From: Bacillota bacterium
GTDB taxonomy: Bacteria; Bacillota; Clostridia; Peptostreptococcales; Anaerovoracaceae
Direction of reading: 5' to 3'
Assembly: GCA_017432725.1 (NCBI GenBank)
Contig: JAFRIQ010000035.1
Coordinates: 1 to 64,000, forward strand
Length of the DNA stretch: 64,000 bases
Made by a program: the position numbers and the translations under genes
Shown: positions 22,614 through 31,832 of the stretch, in pieces
Layout of the letters: each line of letters begins with the position of its first letter
Numbering within the stretch: the first letter of the stretch is position 1
The notes under the pieces: generated by a model
Database searches by the model: none
What the model was told of the DNA's origin: nothing
Seen by the model: only the letters and a program-made list of their open reading frames with translations

Positions 22614-24863
22614 TCAAAGTTTCGTCAGAGGGGCAAGATCCTTTGCAAGTTTCTTCGTGCCCACGCTGTCGAATACAACTGTCACTATGTTTCCGGAGGA
22701 GGTGATCACTGTTCCTTCTCCGAATTTATCATGTTTTACCTTATCTCCCGGAAAAAGCTCCACCCCTGCAAGTGAGGCTTTCTTCGATATTTCCCTGCTT
22801 ACAGCCCTTACGGCGTTGGCAGATTCTATGGGAGAAACGTATTTTCCGTAGGAATACGGACTGTCCGTATCATACCTGTCGAAAGATACGTATTTACCTT
22901 TCTTATCATAGAAAGCATCCCCAGTCAAATACTTTCTGTCTATTTCCTTGAGAAACTGGGATTCTGTTGTGAAATCCGTTTTGCCGTAAAGCATGCGCAT
23001 CTCGGCGGAAGTCATGAACAGTCTCTCCCTGGCTCTGGTCATACCAACGTAGCAGAGACGCCTTTCCTCTTCAACGTCCTCTCCTTTATCTATGGTCCTG
23101 TAGGACGGGAATATTCCCATCTCCATTCCCGGCATGAACACCACGGGGAATTCGAGACCTTTGGCCGAATGCAGGGTCATGAGCACCACGGCATCCATGT
23201 CCGGATCGTGGTTGTCCACGTCGGATATGAGAGCTATGCTTTCCATGAAGTTGTCCAGAGTCAGGCTTTCGCCTTCCGTGAGTTCCTTCTCTTTTTCAGC
23301 GATGACCGACTTGAATTCCAGAAGGTTCTCTATGCGGCCGTCCGCTTCCACGGTCCTCATATCCTCGAGCACCGGCAGATATCCCGTTTTTACCAGCAGC
23401 TCGTCGTAGATATCCGCGACGCTCATATTGTCTTTTTCAAGATGCAGGGCGTTCAGAACGTTGTAGAGTTCCTGAGCCGACCTCGCAGCCTTCGCGGGCA
23501 TGCTTCCCAGTATATCTTCATCGCCAAGGGCCTCCAGGAATGATATTCCCTTCACCGAGGCGAAGGCTCTTATCTTGGAAACGGAACTGTCGCCTATACC
23601 TCTTTTCGGTTCGTTGATGACCCTTTCAAGAGCCAGATCGTCGTAAGGGTTAGCAACAAGCCTCATATATGAGATCATGTCCTTGATCTCTTTCCTGTCG
23701 TAATACCTCATACCGGAAAGGACCTGATATGGTATGCCCGCAGCCGTAAAACTTTCTTCGAAGCGTCTGGACTGTACGTTGGTCCTGTAGAGTATGGCGA
23801 AATCCGAATAACTGTATCCCGGATTCTTGCGCATGAGCTCCCTTATCTTCGCTCCCGTATATCTGGCTTCTTCCCTGTCATCTTCGCACCTGTGGTATTC
23901 CACCTTTTCTCCCATGGGAGCTTCGGTCCAGAGTTTCTTGTCCTTGCGGCCTTTGTTTCTAGATATGACGCTGTGGGCGGCTTCCAGTATATTGCCCGTG
24001 GATCTGTAGTTCTGTTCCAGCTTTATGACCCTGGCGCCTGGGAAATCCTTTTCGAACTCCAGGATGTTCCTTATGGTAGCGCCCCTCCACTCATATATAC
24101 ACTGGTCGTCGTCTCCGACCACGCATATGTTGCCGCTTTTCTTGGCCAGCAGATGCAGAAGCTCGTACTGGAGCATGTTGGTGTCCTGATACTCGTCCAC
24201 CATTATGTGGCTGAACCTGTCCCTGTAATATTCGAGGACATCCGGGCACTCTCTGAAAAGCTTAACCGTGTTCACTATGAGGTCGTCGAAATCCATGGCG
24301 TTGTTCTTGAGAAGGGATTCCGTATACTGCGTATAGAGCACCGCAAGGCGCTTCTGCCGCTCTTTGTCTCCGAAGGCCAGCTCCGCGTTCTTTTCGAACT
24401 CCCCAGGGCCTATGCCCTTCTCCTTGCTGCCCGATATGACTTCCAGAACGTAGGCAGGAGTAAACAGTTTTTCATCGTACTCCAGAGCCTTGACCAGAGA
24501 CTTTACCAGGGCCTTCTGATCCACGGGGTCGTATATGACGAAGGACTTCCCCATGCCCAGCCTGTCGGCATACTGCCTGAGTATCCTGAGGCACATGCCG
24601 TGGAAGGTCAGTATCCACATACCCGGTATAGCGCCTATGAGATCCTCGACCCTCTCTCTCATCTCCCTTGCAGCCTTGTTCGTGAAAGTCACGGCAAGTA
24701 TGGAATAAGGCGAGACGCCGCAGTCTTTTACGAGATAGGCTATGCGGTGTGTCATGGTTCCCGTTTTTCCGGAGCCCGCTCCCGCCAGTATGAGGAGCGG
24801 CCCTTCAGTAGTCGTCGCCGCCGTGTATTGTTCGCGATTCAGTTCTTTAAGATAATCTTCCAT
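22614..24863 (-). CDS. pcrA: ATP-dependent DNA helicase PcrA
   Basis: UvrD/PcrA superfamily 1 helicase for repair and replication restart, 749 residues. Walker A AGAGSGKT is at 27-34; FTNKAAREMRERV, DEYQDTN, GDDDQCIYEWRGA, QNYRS and LMTLHSAKGLEFPVVF motifs follow in order. The C-terminal Tudor-like segment (GDKVKHDKFGEGTVI) that binds RNA polymerase in PcrA is intact. SD AAAGGA. It follows addA by 23 bp, forming a helicase operon that continues into the ABC transporter genes. Confidence 0.96.
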   Translation of the reverse strand: MEDYLKELNREQYTAATTTEGPLLILAGAGSGKTGTMTHRIAYLVKDCGVSPYSILAVTFTNKAAREMRERVEDLIGAIPGMWILTFHGMCLRILRQYADRLGMGKSFVIYDPVDQKALVKSLVKALEYDEKLFTPAYVLEVISGSKEKGIGPGEFEKNAELAFGDKERQKRLAVLYTQYTESLLKNNAMDFDDLIVNTVKLFRECPDVLEYYRDRFSHIMVDEYQDTNMLQYELLHLLAKKSGNICVVGDDDQCIYEWRGATIRNILEFEKDFPGARVIKLEQNYRSTGNILEAAHSVISRNKGRKDKKLWTEAPMGEKVEYHRCEDDREEARYTGAKIRELMRKNPGYSYSDFAILYRTNVQSRRFEESFTAAGIPYQVLSGMRYYDRKEIKDMISYMRLVANPYDDLALERVINEPKRGIGDSSVSKIRAFASVKGISFLEALGDEDILGSMPAKAARSAQELYNVLNALHLEKDNMSVADIYDELLVKTGYLPVLEDMRTVEADGRIENLLEFKSVIAEKEKELTEGESLTLDNFMESIALISDVDNHDPDMDAVVLMTLHSAKGLEFPVVFMPGMEMGIFPSYRTIDKGEDVEEERRLCYVGMTRARERLFMTSAEMRMLYGKTDFTTESQFLKEIDRKYLTGDAFYDKKGKYVSFDRYDTDSPYSYGKYVSPIESANAVRAVSREISKKASLAGVELFPGDKVKHDKFGEGTVITSSGNIVTVVFDSVGTKKLAKDLAPLTKL

Positions 24864-24886
24864 AAATCCTTTCCAAAACCCCTAAA

Positions 24887-27800
24887 CTATATCTTTATAT
24901 ATTCGCCTGCAGCAAACAGGTACAGATAAGCCTCCTCGACCTTCTTGCCCCTTATGATCTCCAGGGCTTCCCTGTACAGCTCGAGCTGCGGCTCGTAGTC
25001 TTTCTTAAGCCTTTCGAATTCCTCTTCCTTTTTCCTAAGGTCTACGTAATTGCTCTTGTAATCCAGGAGGTACAGCCTGCCGTCCTTTTCGAACCAGCAG
25101 TCTATGGTGCCCTGGACCAGTATCTCCCGCCCTTCGTACAGATGCTTTATGACGAAGGGCGTCTCTTTTTTAAGAAGCTCTGCGCTCAGCACGGATCTTC
25201 CTACGGCGGAATCAAAGAATGCCGCTATCCTTTCCGCCTTTACCGACGATGCTTCATCATCGCTGAGTATACCTTTTTCCTTAAGCTGCTCTATGAAGGA
25301 ACTTATGCGCTCCGGGGATGAGTACTCTCCGCTGAATGGCATGTGCTCCATCACCTTATGATATGCAGTGCCTATCTCCGCGGAGCTCAGAGGCCTCTTT
25401 CCCGCAAGGAATTCGGGAACGGGTATCTCCTCTTCCCTTTCGTATGCGGCTGCGCCTTCCTTCATCCTTTCGGATGCGGCCAGTTCCGATACGGAATATT
25501 TTCTCTTTTCCGATGAACCTTCTTCCGGAGAATAGTCGAAGCGAAGTCTTCTCCTTATCTCTTCGGCAGGCATCGAAAGTTTCGAAGCATCCACTTCGAA
25601 CCCTTCCTGCAGCTTCTTCATAAAAGCTTCCATGTTTTCAGCCTGGACGCTGAAAGCGGACAGATCGAAACTGCTTTTGCCCCTTACGTGTATGTTTTCC
25701 TGACTGAAATACGGCAGCGCCATCTGTACGAAACTGCTGCAGCCGGCACCGCGCACCGCAAATATCCTGCTCTTTTCCAGCATGCCGTATGCGTCCTTAT
25801 CCGCCGCCGACATAACGAATATATCTCTCGCTCTCGTGGCGGCCACGTAAAGCAGCCTTATCTCCTCGGCAAGTTCGTCTTTGCTCTGCTTTTCCTTAAT
25901 GATCCTGAACGAAAGAGGCTTGACGAAGGAGAAGGTCTCCTTGTTCGACAGCACCATGGACATGCCCGTATCCAGGCTGTAAACAGCCCTCTGACTGTTA
26001 TGGCTGCCCCTGATCTGGCTCCCGCAGGATGCGAACAGCACGAAAGGGAATTCCAGGCCCTTGCTCTTATGGACAGTCATGATGCGCACCACGTCGTCTT
26101 CCGGGGACACCATGCCCGACTGACCGGTGCTTATCTTTCCGGTCTTGTCATCCGATATGGCGTCTATATACGTGATGAAACCGAAGAGTCCCCCGACGTC
26201 GCTCTTTTCGAATTCGGAAGCCTTGTCGACAAGGGCTCTTAAATTGGCAAGTCTCTGCTCCCCTGAAGAAAGCCCTGCCGTGAATACCATTATCCCGCTC
26301 TCGTAGAGAAGGTCCCAGACGAGATCCGCAAGAGGAAGGGCCGAAGACTTCGTTCTCCATCCGTTTATCTTTTCGAGGAATTCTCTGCACTTCTTCGGAA
26401 GCTCTCCTTCCTCTCCGCTTACGAATCTTAAGGCATCGTAGAAAGAACAGCTGCTGTGCCCCGTTTTTCTGCCTTCTATGCGGATCTTTGCCAGTTCTTC
26501 GGCGCTGAATCCGAAGGACGGGAAATGCATTACGGAGATGAGCGGTACGTCCTGCCTGGTATTGTCTATGATCCTTAAGAGATTTACGAAGACCTGGATC
26601 TCAGGAGTATCGAAATATCCTTCGTTCCTTTCCAGGTACACGGGGATACCGGAACGAAGAAGTATATCGTAATACGTCTCCGCTTTTCCTTTGGCCGAAC
26701 GCAGAAGAACTGCCATATCCCTGTACTCGAGTTTTCTCTCATTGCCGGCTTTGTCCCTTATGAGGATGCCGTGGTATTTCTTAAGTATATCCGCGGCCAT
26801 GAGAGCCTCTATCTCATCTTTTTTGAGTTCCTCGATCTCAGGGTCCGTCTCCTCTTCTTCCCCCATATCCGCAAGATAAAGCTCCGGCTCGTAAAGGCAC
26901 GGTCCAGTATACGGACTGCCCTCTTTCAAAGCGGCATCCTCGTCGTATACCATTCCGCAGCTCTCGGGAGTCATGAGATTCTCAAAAAGTCTGTTCACGA
27001 AATCTATGACCGGAGCCTTGCTCCTGAAGTTGCTGTTGAGATTTATGAGCCTGCAGTTTTCCCTGCCTTTCCTATAAGCGTCGTATCTTGCCATGAAGAG
27101 CCCGGGCTCCGCATGTCTGAATCTGTATATGCTCTGCTTCACGTCTCCGACAGTGAAAACGTTGTTTCCGGAGGAGATGGCCTCTATGAGGCTTTCCTGA
27201 AGATGGTTGCTGTCCTGATATTCGTCGACGAATATGTGTTCATATTTTTGTCTGCACTCTTTTCTGACCTCCGGGTCTTCGAGTATGCGGAGGGCGAAAT
27301 GCTCTCCGTCGGAAAAGTCCATAAGGCCGGCTTTCACTTTTTTTTCCGCATATATGCGGCTGAACTCCTTGGTCAGAGCGCAGAGCTGCGAAAGAGGTCT
27401 TTCCAGCCTTTCCTTCTCATCGATAAGACGCGAAAGGGAAAGACCGGCGAAGATCTTTTTGAAGTCGGCCATGTCATCTTTGGCACCATTGGTCCAGTAG
27501 GCTGTCACCAAGTCGTCAAGGGCCTTCTTCTTTTCCTTCTCATCGGCAGGCGCGGAAAGCCTTGGGAATGTGTATTCAAGCATACGGGCAATGCTCTCTT
27601 CGGCATGGCCGCTTTTTATGCCTGATATCATGCTGTCAAGATCTGAAATAGCAGTGCCGACGATCCCGCTGCACTTGGGCATTTTCTCAGCGTCGAAAAT
27701 GTCTTTGAGCATGTCGCAGTATGAACGGGATTTCTCCATGGCTTCCAGAGCGAAATCCCCTGCCATGGAAAGAAGGGTCTCCGGAATGAAACCGGGATCT

Positions 27801-28378
27801 GAGAGCAGCGCGTCAGGATCGGGCAGAGTATCGACGTAGCCGAAGAGACCCAGTATGAGCTCCCTTGCATTGGCGTCGCTCCTTGAGGTGGAATAGTGGT
27901 CAAGGAAATCGAAGAATTCCCCGTCCTTTTTCTCGTAAAGAGAAGAAAAGAGTTCGTCTATAGCTTCGTTTTTGAGAAGGCTGCTTTTATACTGGTCGCA
28001 TACCTTCAGCCCTGGATCCACGTTTATAATCTGATAGTAGCTGCGGACGAGTCTCTGGGCGAAGCTGTCGAAAGTGCATATCTCAGCTCTGCCTATGAGG
28101 GAAAGCTGCCGTCTGACAGCCTTTTTCTCATCTTCGCTTCCGTCTCCCGAAAGAAAACTTCCCAGTTCGTTCCTGAGCCTTTCTCTCATCTCCGATGCGG
28201 CTGCCTTCGTGAACGTGACTACCAGCATGCGGTCGAGAGATGCCTCTCCTTTCAGTATGAGCTCCTTTATCCTCTCAACTAGAACAGCGGTCTTTCCCGA
28301 ACCCGCCGCTGCGGAAACGAGAAGACTGTTGCCTCTGTCATATATAGCTTCTTTTTGTCTTTCAGTCCATTCGGCCAT
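24887..28378 (-). CDS. addA: AddA helicase-nuclease subunit
   Basis: Helicase/nuclease subunit of the AddAB double-strand-break resection enzyme, 1163 residues. The N-terminus TERQKEAIYDRGNSLLVSAAAGSGKT carries Walker A; DEYQDSN, GDVKQSIYRFRHAEP and the RIMTVHKSKGLEFPFV motif follow. The C-terminal PD-(D/E)XK nuclease shows GTIDCWFEKDGRLYLLDYKSN with the D and DYK residues intact. Its ATG lies within the end of the upstream flavoprotein gene (17-bp overlap). The usual neighbour addB is not in this window. Confidence 0.93.
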   Translation of the reverse strand: MAEWTERQKEAIYDRGNSLLVSAAAGSGKTAVLVERIKELILKGEASLDRMLVVTFTKAAASEMRERLRNELGSFLSGDGSEDEKKAVRRQLSLIGRAEICTFDSFAQRLVRSYYQIINVDPGLKVCDQYKSSLLKNEAIDELFSSLYEKKDGEFFDFLDHYSTSRSDANARELILGLFGYVDTLPDPDALLSDPGFIPETLLSMAGDFALEAMEKSRSYCDMLKDIFDAEKMPKCSGIVGTAISDLDSMISGIKSGHAEESIARMLEYTFPRLSAPADEKEKKKALDDLVTAYWTNGAKDDMADFKKIFAGLSLSRLIDEKERLERPLSQLCALTKEFSRIYAEKKVKAGLMDFSDGEHFALRILEDPEVRKECRQKYEHIFVDEYQDSNHLQESLIEAISSGNNVFTVGDVKQSIYRFRHAEPGLFMARYDAYRKGRENCRLINLNSNFRSKAPVIDFVNRLFENLMTPESCGMVYDEDAALKEGSPYTGPCLYEPELYLADMGEEEETDPEIEELKKDEIEALMAADILKKYHGILIRDKAGNERKLEYRDMAVLLRSAKGKAETYYDILLRSGIPVYLERNEGYFDTPEIQVFVNLLRIIDNTRQDVPLISVMHFPSFGFSAEELAKIRIEGRKTGHSSCSFYDALRFVSGEEGELPKKCREFLEKINGWRTKSSALPLADLVWDLLYESGIMVFTAGLSSGEQRLANLRALVDKASEFEKSDVGGLFGFITYIDAISDDKTGKISTGQSGMVSPEDDVVRIMTVHKSKGLEFPFVLFASCGSQIRGSHNSQRAVYSLDTGMSMVLSNKETFSFVKPLSFRIIKEKQSKDELAEEIRLLYVAATRARDIFVMSAADKDAYGMLEKSRIFAVRGAGCSSFVQMALPYFSQENIHVRGKSSFDLSAFSVQAENMEAFMKKLQEGFEVDASKLSMPAEEIRRRLRFDYSPEEGSSEKRKYSVSELAASERMKEGAAAYEREEEIPVPEFLAGKRPLSSAEIGTAYHKVMEHMPFSGEYSSPERISSFIEQLKEKGILSDDEASSVKAERIAAFFDSAVGRSVLSAELLKKETPFVIKHLYEGREILVQGTIDCWFEKDGRLYLLDYKSNYVDLRKKEEEFERLKKDYEPQLELYREALEIIRGKKVEEAYLYLFAAGEYIKI

Positions 28379-29492
28379 CTGCTTTTCTCTTTATATCCTC
28401 TGCCGCCCTGATGGCGGTGCTCCATGCGTTGGCTAGGTTGAATCCTCCGCAGGGTCCGTCGTAATCAATTATCTCTCCGGTGAAATACAGTCCTCCGGTC
28501 TTCAGAGACTCCATCGTATCGGGATCTATCTCCTGAAGGGGCACTCCTCCGGCGGTGACCTGGGCGTCAGCCCAGCCCCTGGTGCCTTTGATACTGAATC
28601 TCATATCTTTCAGCAAGGAAGCCAGAGCTTCTTTATCCTTATCTCCGTATAAGTCTTCGATGTACTTTTTCAATTTCGCGGGAAGCAGGCCTTCCAGCAT
28701 GGAACCGGCAGTTTCCTTCTGCCACCCAAGAACTTCTGCGAGCTCTTCTTCCGTATGCTCCGGGAAAAGATCTACTGACAGCACGTAGGCAGCGTCCTCT
28801 GACAGCCTTATCTTTCCAGAAAGGTCCATAACGCATATACCCGATATGCTGTCTTTTGTGAACTGTATCTCTCCGCTTTCCGAGCAGAGCGTCTCTCCGT
28901 TTTTCAGAAGCGAAACGTTTCCTTTCACCCTCACTCCGTGAAGGGCTGAGATATCCTCTTCGCATTCCACCGGCACAAGAGCCGGAACGGGTTTGACAAG
29001 GCTGTGGCCCATATACTGAGCCCATTTGTATCCTTCGCCGTAACATCCGAACTGTATGCCCGCTTTTCCTCCGGTGGCTATGACGAGATACTTTCCTTCG
29101 AATTTCCTGCCGTCCTTGCTCACCGCCAGGAAGCTGCCGTTTCTCTTCACCACGTCGCTTACGTGGCAGTCGCATATTATCTTTGCTCCGCTTTTTTCGG
29201 CGGCACGGACAAGGGCAAGGGCAACGGCAGAGGCTTCCCTGCTTCTGGGATAGAAACGTCCGTCTTCATCTTTTACCCCCGCTATGCCTATACTTCCAAG
29301 GGTCCTTTCGATCCGCCTTACATCGCCTGCTTTTTCATTGAGATAATTGCAGTGTCCGTTTCCGGTGGCATATATCTTCTTCGCCGGAGCGTTGTTCCTT
29401 TCAAGGACTACAGTTTTCAGATTTTCTCCTGCGGCGAGGGCTGCGGTAAGAAGTCCGCTGGCTCCCCCTCCTATGATCACAAGGTCGTACAT
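28362..29492 (-). CDS. HI0933-family NAD(P)/FAD-dependent oxidoreductase
   Basis: 376-residue flavoprotein. ATG at 29490-29492 is chosen (SD AGAGG; MYDLVIIGGGASG), rather than a TTG seven codons upstream. The FAD-binding GGGASG is at residues 8-13, the family motif ATGNGHCNY follows, then YLVIATGGKAG and the C-terminal FTGEIIDYDGPCGGFNLANAWSTA. These are hallmarks of the HI0933/BaiN group, whose physiological substrates are mostly unknown. It heads the operon with addA. Confidence 0.88.
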   Translation of the reverse strand: MYDLVIIGGGASGLLTAALAAGENLKTVVLERNNAPAKKIYATGNGHCNYLNEKAGDVRRIERTLGSIGIAGVKDEDGRFYPRSREASAVALALVRAAEKSGAKIICDCHVSDVVKRNGSFLAVSKDGRKFEGKYLVIATGGKAGIQFGCYGEGYKWAQYMGHSLVKPVPALVPVECEEDISALHGVRVKGNVSLLKNGETLCSESGEIQFTKDSISGICVMDLSGKIRLSEDAAYVLSVDLFPEHTEEELAEVLGWQKETAGSMLEGLLPAKLKKYIEDLYGDKDKEALASLLKDMRFSIKGTRGWADAQVTAGGVPLQEIDPDTMESLKTGGLYFTGEIIDYDGPCGGFNLANAWSTAIRAAEDIKRKADGRMD

Positions 29493-29527
29493 ATATATAG
29501 CCTCTAAGCACAAATATCTAACGATAT

Positions 29528-29557
29528 ATTATATCATACAGGCAGCCTCCATCCCAA
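29528..29557 (-). promoter_or_regulatory. Promoter for the flavoprotein-addA-pcrA operon
   Basis: TATAAT (29528-29533, minus strand) with TTGGGA (29552-29557) at 18-bp spacing, 35 bp before the start codon. Confidence 0.5.
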
Positions 29558-29649
29558 AGCCAAAAGGGCCGCTTTCCCCTCAAAAAACAAAAATGTATAT
29601 ATTTCCATGAAAGTGTAGTAAAATACAGTCGAAAAGGGTTAAAAAGGAT

Positions 29650-30273
29650 ATGAAAAAGAAAACCAAAGCGATCACATATACAAACGGCGACAAGCCAAGA
29701 ATATTAAAGAAAATAATATCTGCAGTGCTCATAGTCGGCCTTGCCGCTGCGACCACTTTCCTTGCGGGCATGTCCAGCGAGGAAGAGTCACTGAGACTGG
29801 AAAAGGAAAGTTTCGACCCCAAGCCCGCCATAGAGTACGTGGTGGACATGCCGGAGCCCACCCTTACCTTCGACGATTTCGAACAGGAGAAGGTACACAG
29901 GGTACGTTCTAAGAAATGGTCCATACTTTCAATACCCATGTGGCTGGCGGGGCATCTGGCGGCGCTGCTTCTGAAGCCCCTGCTGGGGCCCATCATCACC
30001 TATGCGTTCATAGCGCTGGTGTTCTTCGGGATATTGTGTCTGTGTCTTAAGACCATATTCCCGGATACGCCTTTAAGAGAACTACTCACAAAGAGAAACC
30101 TTCTCACTTTCGCCTGCACCACCGCGGTCTTCATAGCAGCTCTTCACGTGCCTCAGATAATGAAGATGGACAGCGACTACCACGGAATGTTTACTTTCCT
30201 TGCAGGCGCGCTGGCGGTGCTGACCATGGTGCTTCTTTGTACGGAACCTAAGAAAGAAAAAGAGGAAGCTTAA
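29650..30273 (+). CDS. Hypothetical membrane protein
   Basis: 207 residues, no recognised family. A first membrane helix at about residues 20-40 is followed by an acidic extracellular or cytoplasmic segment (about 41-90) and hydrophobic stretches at about 92-112, 116-133, 148-166 and 180-198, ending in a basic/acidic KKEKEEA tail. The ATG has an AAGGAT SD, and a TAAAAT box (29619-29624) lies 25 bp upstream. It is transcribed towards the COG2509 gene; their last codons share a palindrome. Function unknown. Confidence 0.75.
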   Translation: MKKKTKAITYTNGDKPRILKKIISAVLIVGLAAATTFLAGMSSEEESLRLEKESFDPKPAIEYVVDMPEPTLTFDDFEQEKVHRVRSKKWSILSIPMWLAGHLAALLLKPLLGPIITYAFIALVFFGILCLCLKTIFPDTPLRELLTKRNLLTFACTTAVFIAALHVPQIMKMDSDYHGMFTFLAGALAVLTMVLLCTEPKKEKEEA

Positions 30274-30280
30274 GCTTCCT
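30263..30280. terminator. Palindromic bidirectional terminator containing both stop codons
   Basis: AGGAAGCTTAAGCTTCCT is a perfect 18-bp palindrome. The plus-strand gene stops with TAA at 30271-30273 and the minus-strand gene with TAA at 30270-30272, both inside it. It is flanked by TTTCTTTTTTT on the plus side and CTCTTTTTCTTTC on the minus side, so it should terminate both transcripts. Confidence 0.7.
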
Positions 30281-31832
30281 TTCTTTTTTTGTTTTTCTCG
30301 ATTATCTTAAGGGCGGTCTTCACACCGTCGCAGGCGGCTGACATTATACCTCCCGCATATCCGGCTCCCTCGCCGGCGGGATAAAGTCCCTCGAGCGCCC
30401 TTTCATCTTGCATCGCAAAGCCCTCTTCGCTCCTGAGTATCCTCACCGGGCTTGAGGATCTGCTTTCTATGGCATACATGAGCGCGTCCGGATCGTCGAA
30501 ACCTTTCAGTTTCTTTCCAAGCATTGGTATGGCCTCTGTAAGAGAATCGTATACGAAACCCGGAAGGCATTTCTTCAGCTCCCCTTTGGTCATAAAACTT
30601 CCCAGTCTTTCCTTCGGAAGGCTGTAATCCCCTCCGCCCAGGGCAAAGGCAAGCTTCTCAAATTTCTCCTGGAAAGCTATGCCCTCCAGCGGGCCGTCTC
30701 CGGGTATATCCTCTTTCCTCACGTCTGCAAGAAGAGCGGAATTGGCTTTCCCCGAATCCCTTTTGAAATAGCTCATTCCGTTGCAGGTGACGCAGCCCTC
30801 GTGGCTGCTGGCGTTGACTACCACTCCTCCCGGACACATACAGAAGGTATATACCCCTCTTCCGTCTGCGGTTCGTACGTTCAGCTTGTAATCGGCGGGT
30901 CCGAGCCCAAGCTTTTCCGCATCTGTGCCGTACTGAGCCCTGTCTATGAGCTCCTGGGGATGCTCTATCCGGACGCCCATGGAAAACTGCTTCCTTTCCA
31001 TATCGAGGCCTCTGCCGTAAAGTGTCCTCACAGTATCTCTCGCCGAATGCCCGAGTGCGAGAATAAGATCCTCCGTCTTTATCACTTCGCCGCCTTCAAG
31101 CACCGCTCCCGCAAGCTTTCCGTTCTCAAGGATAAGGTCTTCCAGTTTAGTTCCGAAGCGGACTTCCCCTCCGCAGCTTTCTATCTCTTTTCTTAAATTG
31201 ACCACCACGGTCCTTAAAACGTCCGTCCCAATATGGGGCTTCTGCTTGTACAGTATTTCTTTGTCTGCTCCTGCCTTTACGAACTCTTCGAGAACGAAGC
31301 GGCGGAATTCGGATCTGGTTCCTGTGGTTAGTTTCCCGTCGGAAAACGTTCCCGCGCCGCCTTCTCCGAACTGGCAGTTGGCTTTCGGGTCCAGCTGACC
31401 GCTTTCCCAGAAATGCTCCACGGCCTTTACCCTTTCCTCCATGGAGGGTCCTCTCTCGAGGACTATGGGTTTTGCCCCGGCTCTTGCAAGGGTAAGAGCC
31501 GCAAATATGCCGCAGGGTCCGAAACCGGCTACTACGGGGCGTTCTCCTTTCATATCAGCTTCGGGGATCTCGAAGGGTCTTTCTTCGGGAGCTTCCTCGG
31601 CTTTGATCCCTGCTTTCCTGCAATGGGAAAGGAACCTGCCGTCGTTTTCCGTTTCTATATCCACGGTATACACTTTGTATACCGAAGGCTTTTTCCTCGC
31701 GTCTATACTTTCGCGGACAATGGAAAAAGACTTCACTCCCCCTGGGGGAAGATGAAGTCTTCGCTCTATCAATCCTGGGAGTGCGTCCGTTTTCTCCAAA
31801 GCATCGATTTTGAATTCGCTTATCCTGATCAT
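30270..31832 (-). CDS. COG2509-type FAD-dependent dehydrogenase
   Basis: 520-residue flavoprotein. An N-terminal region of about 95 residues (ferredoxin-like, IRISEFKIDALEKTD) precedes the FAD-binding GFGPCG at 103-108. CQFGEGGAGTFSDGKLTTG and the CMCPGGVVVNASSHEGCVTCNGMS stretch are characteristic of this uncharacterised dehydrogenase family. The C-terminus GLYPAGEGAGYAGGIMSAACDG closes the FAD site. Its ATG overlaps the gpmI stop by one base (TGATG), the last gene of the phosphohexomutase-dnaE-pfkA operon. Biochemical role unknown. Confidence 0.87.
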   Translation of the reverse strand: MIRISEFKIDALEKTDALPGLIERRLHLPPGGVKSFSIVRESIDARKKPSVYKVYTVDIETENDGRFLSHCRKAGIKAEEAPEERPFEIPEADMKGERPVVAGFGPCGIFAALTLARAGAKPIVLERGPSMEERVKAVEHFWESGQLDPKANCQFGEGGAGTFSDGKLTTGTRSEFRRFVLEEFVKAGADKEILYKQKPHIGTDVLRTVVVNLRKEIESCGGEVRFGTKLEDLILENGKLAGAVLEGGEVIKTEDLILALGHSARDTVRTLYGRGLDMERKQFSMGVRIEHPQELIDRAQYGTDAEKLGLGPADYKLNVRTADGRGVYTFCMCPGGVVVNASSHEGCVTCNGMSYFKRDSGKANSALLADVRKEDIPGDGPLEGIAFQEKFEKLAFALGGGDYSLPKERLGSFMTKGELKKCLPGFVYDSLTEAIPMLGKKLKGFDDPDALMYAIESRSSSPVRILRSEEGFAMQDERALEGLYPAGEGAGYAGGIMSAACDGVKTALKIIEKNKKRKEA

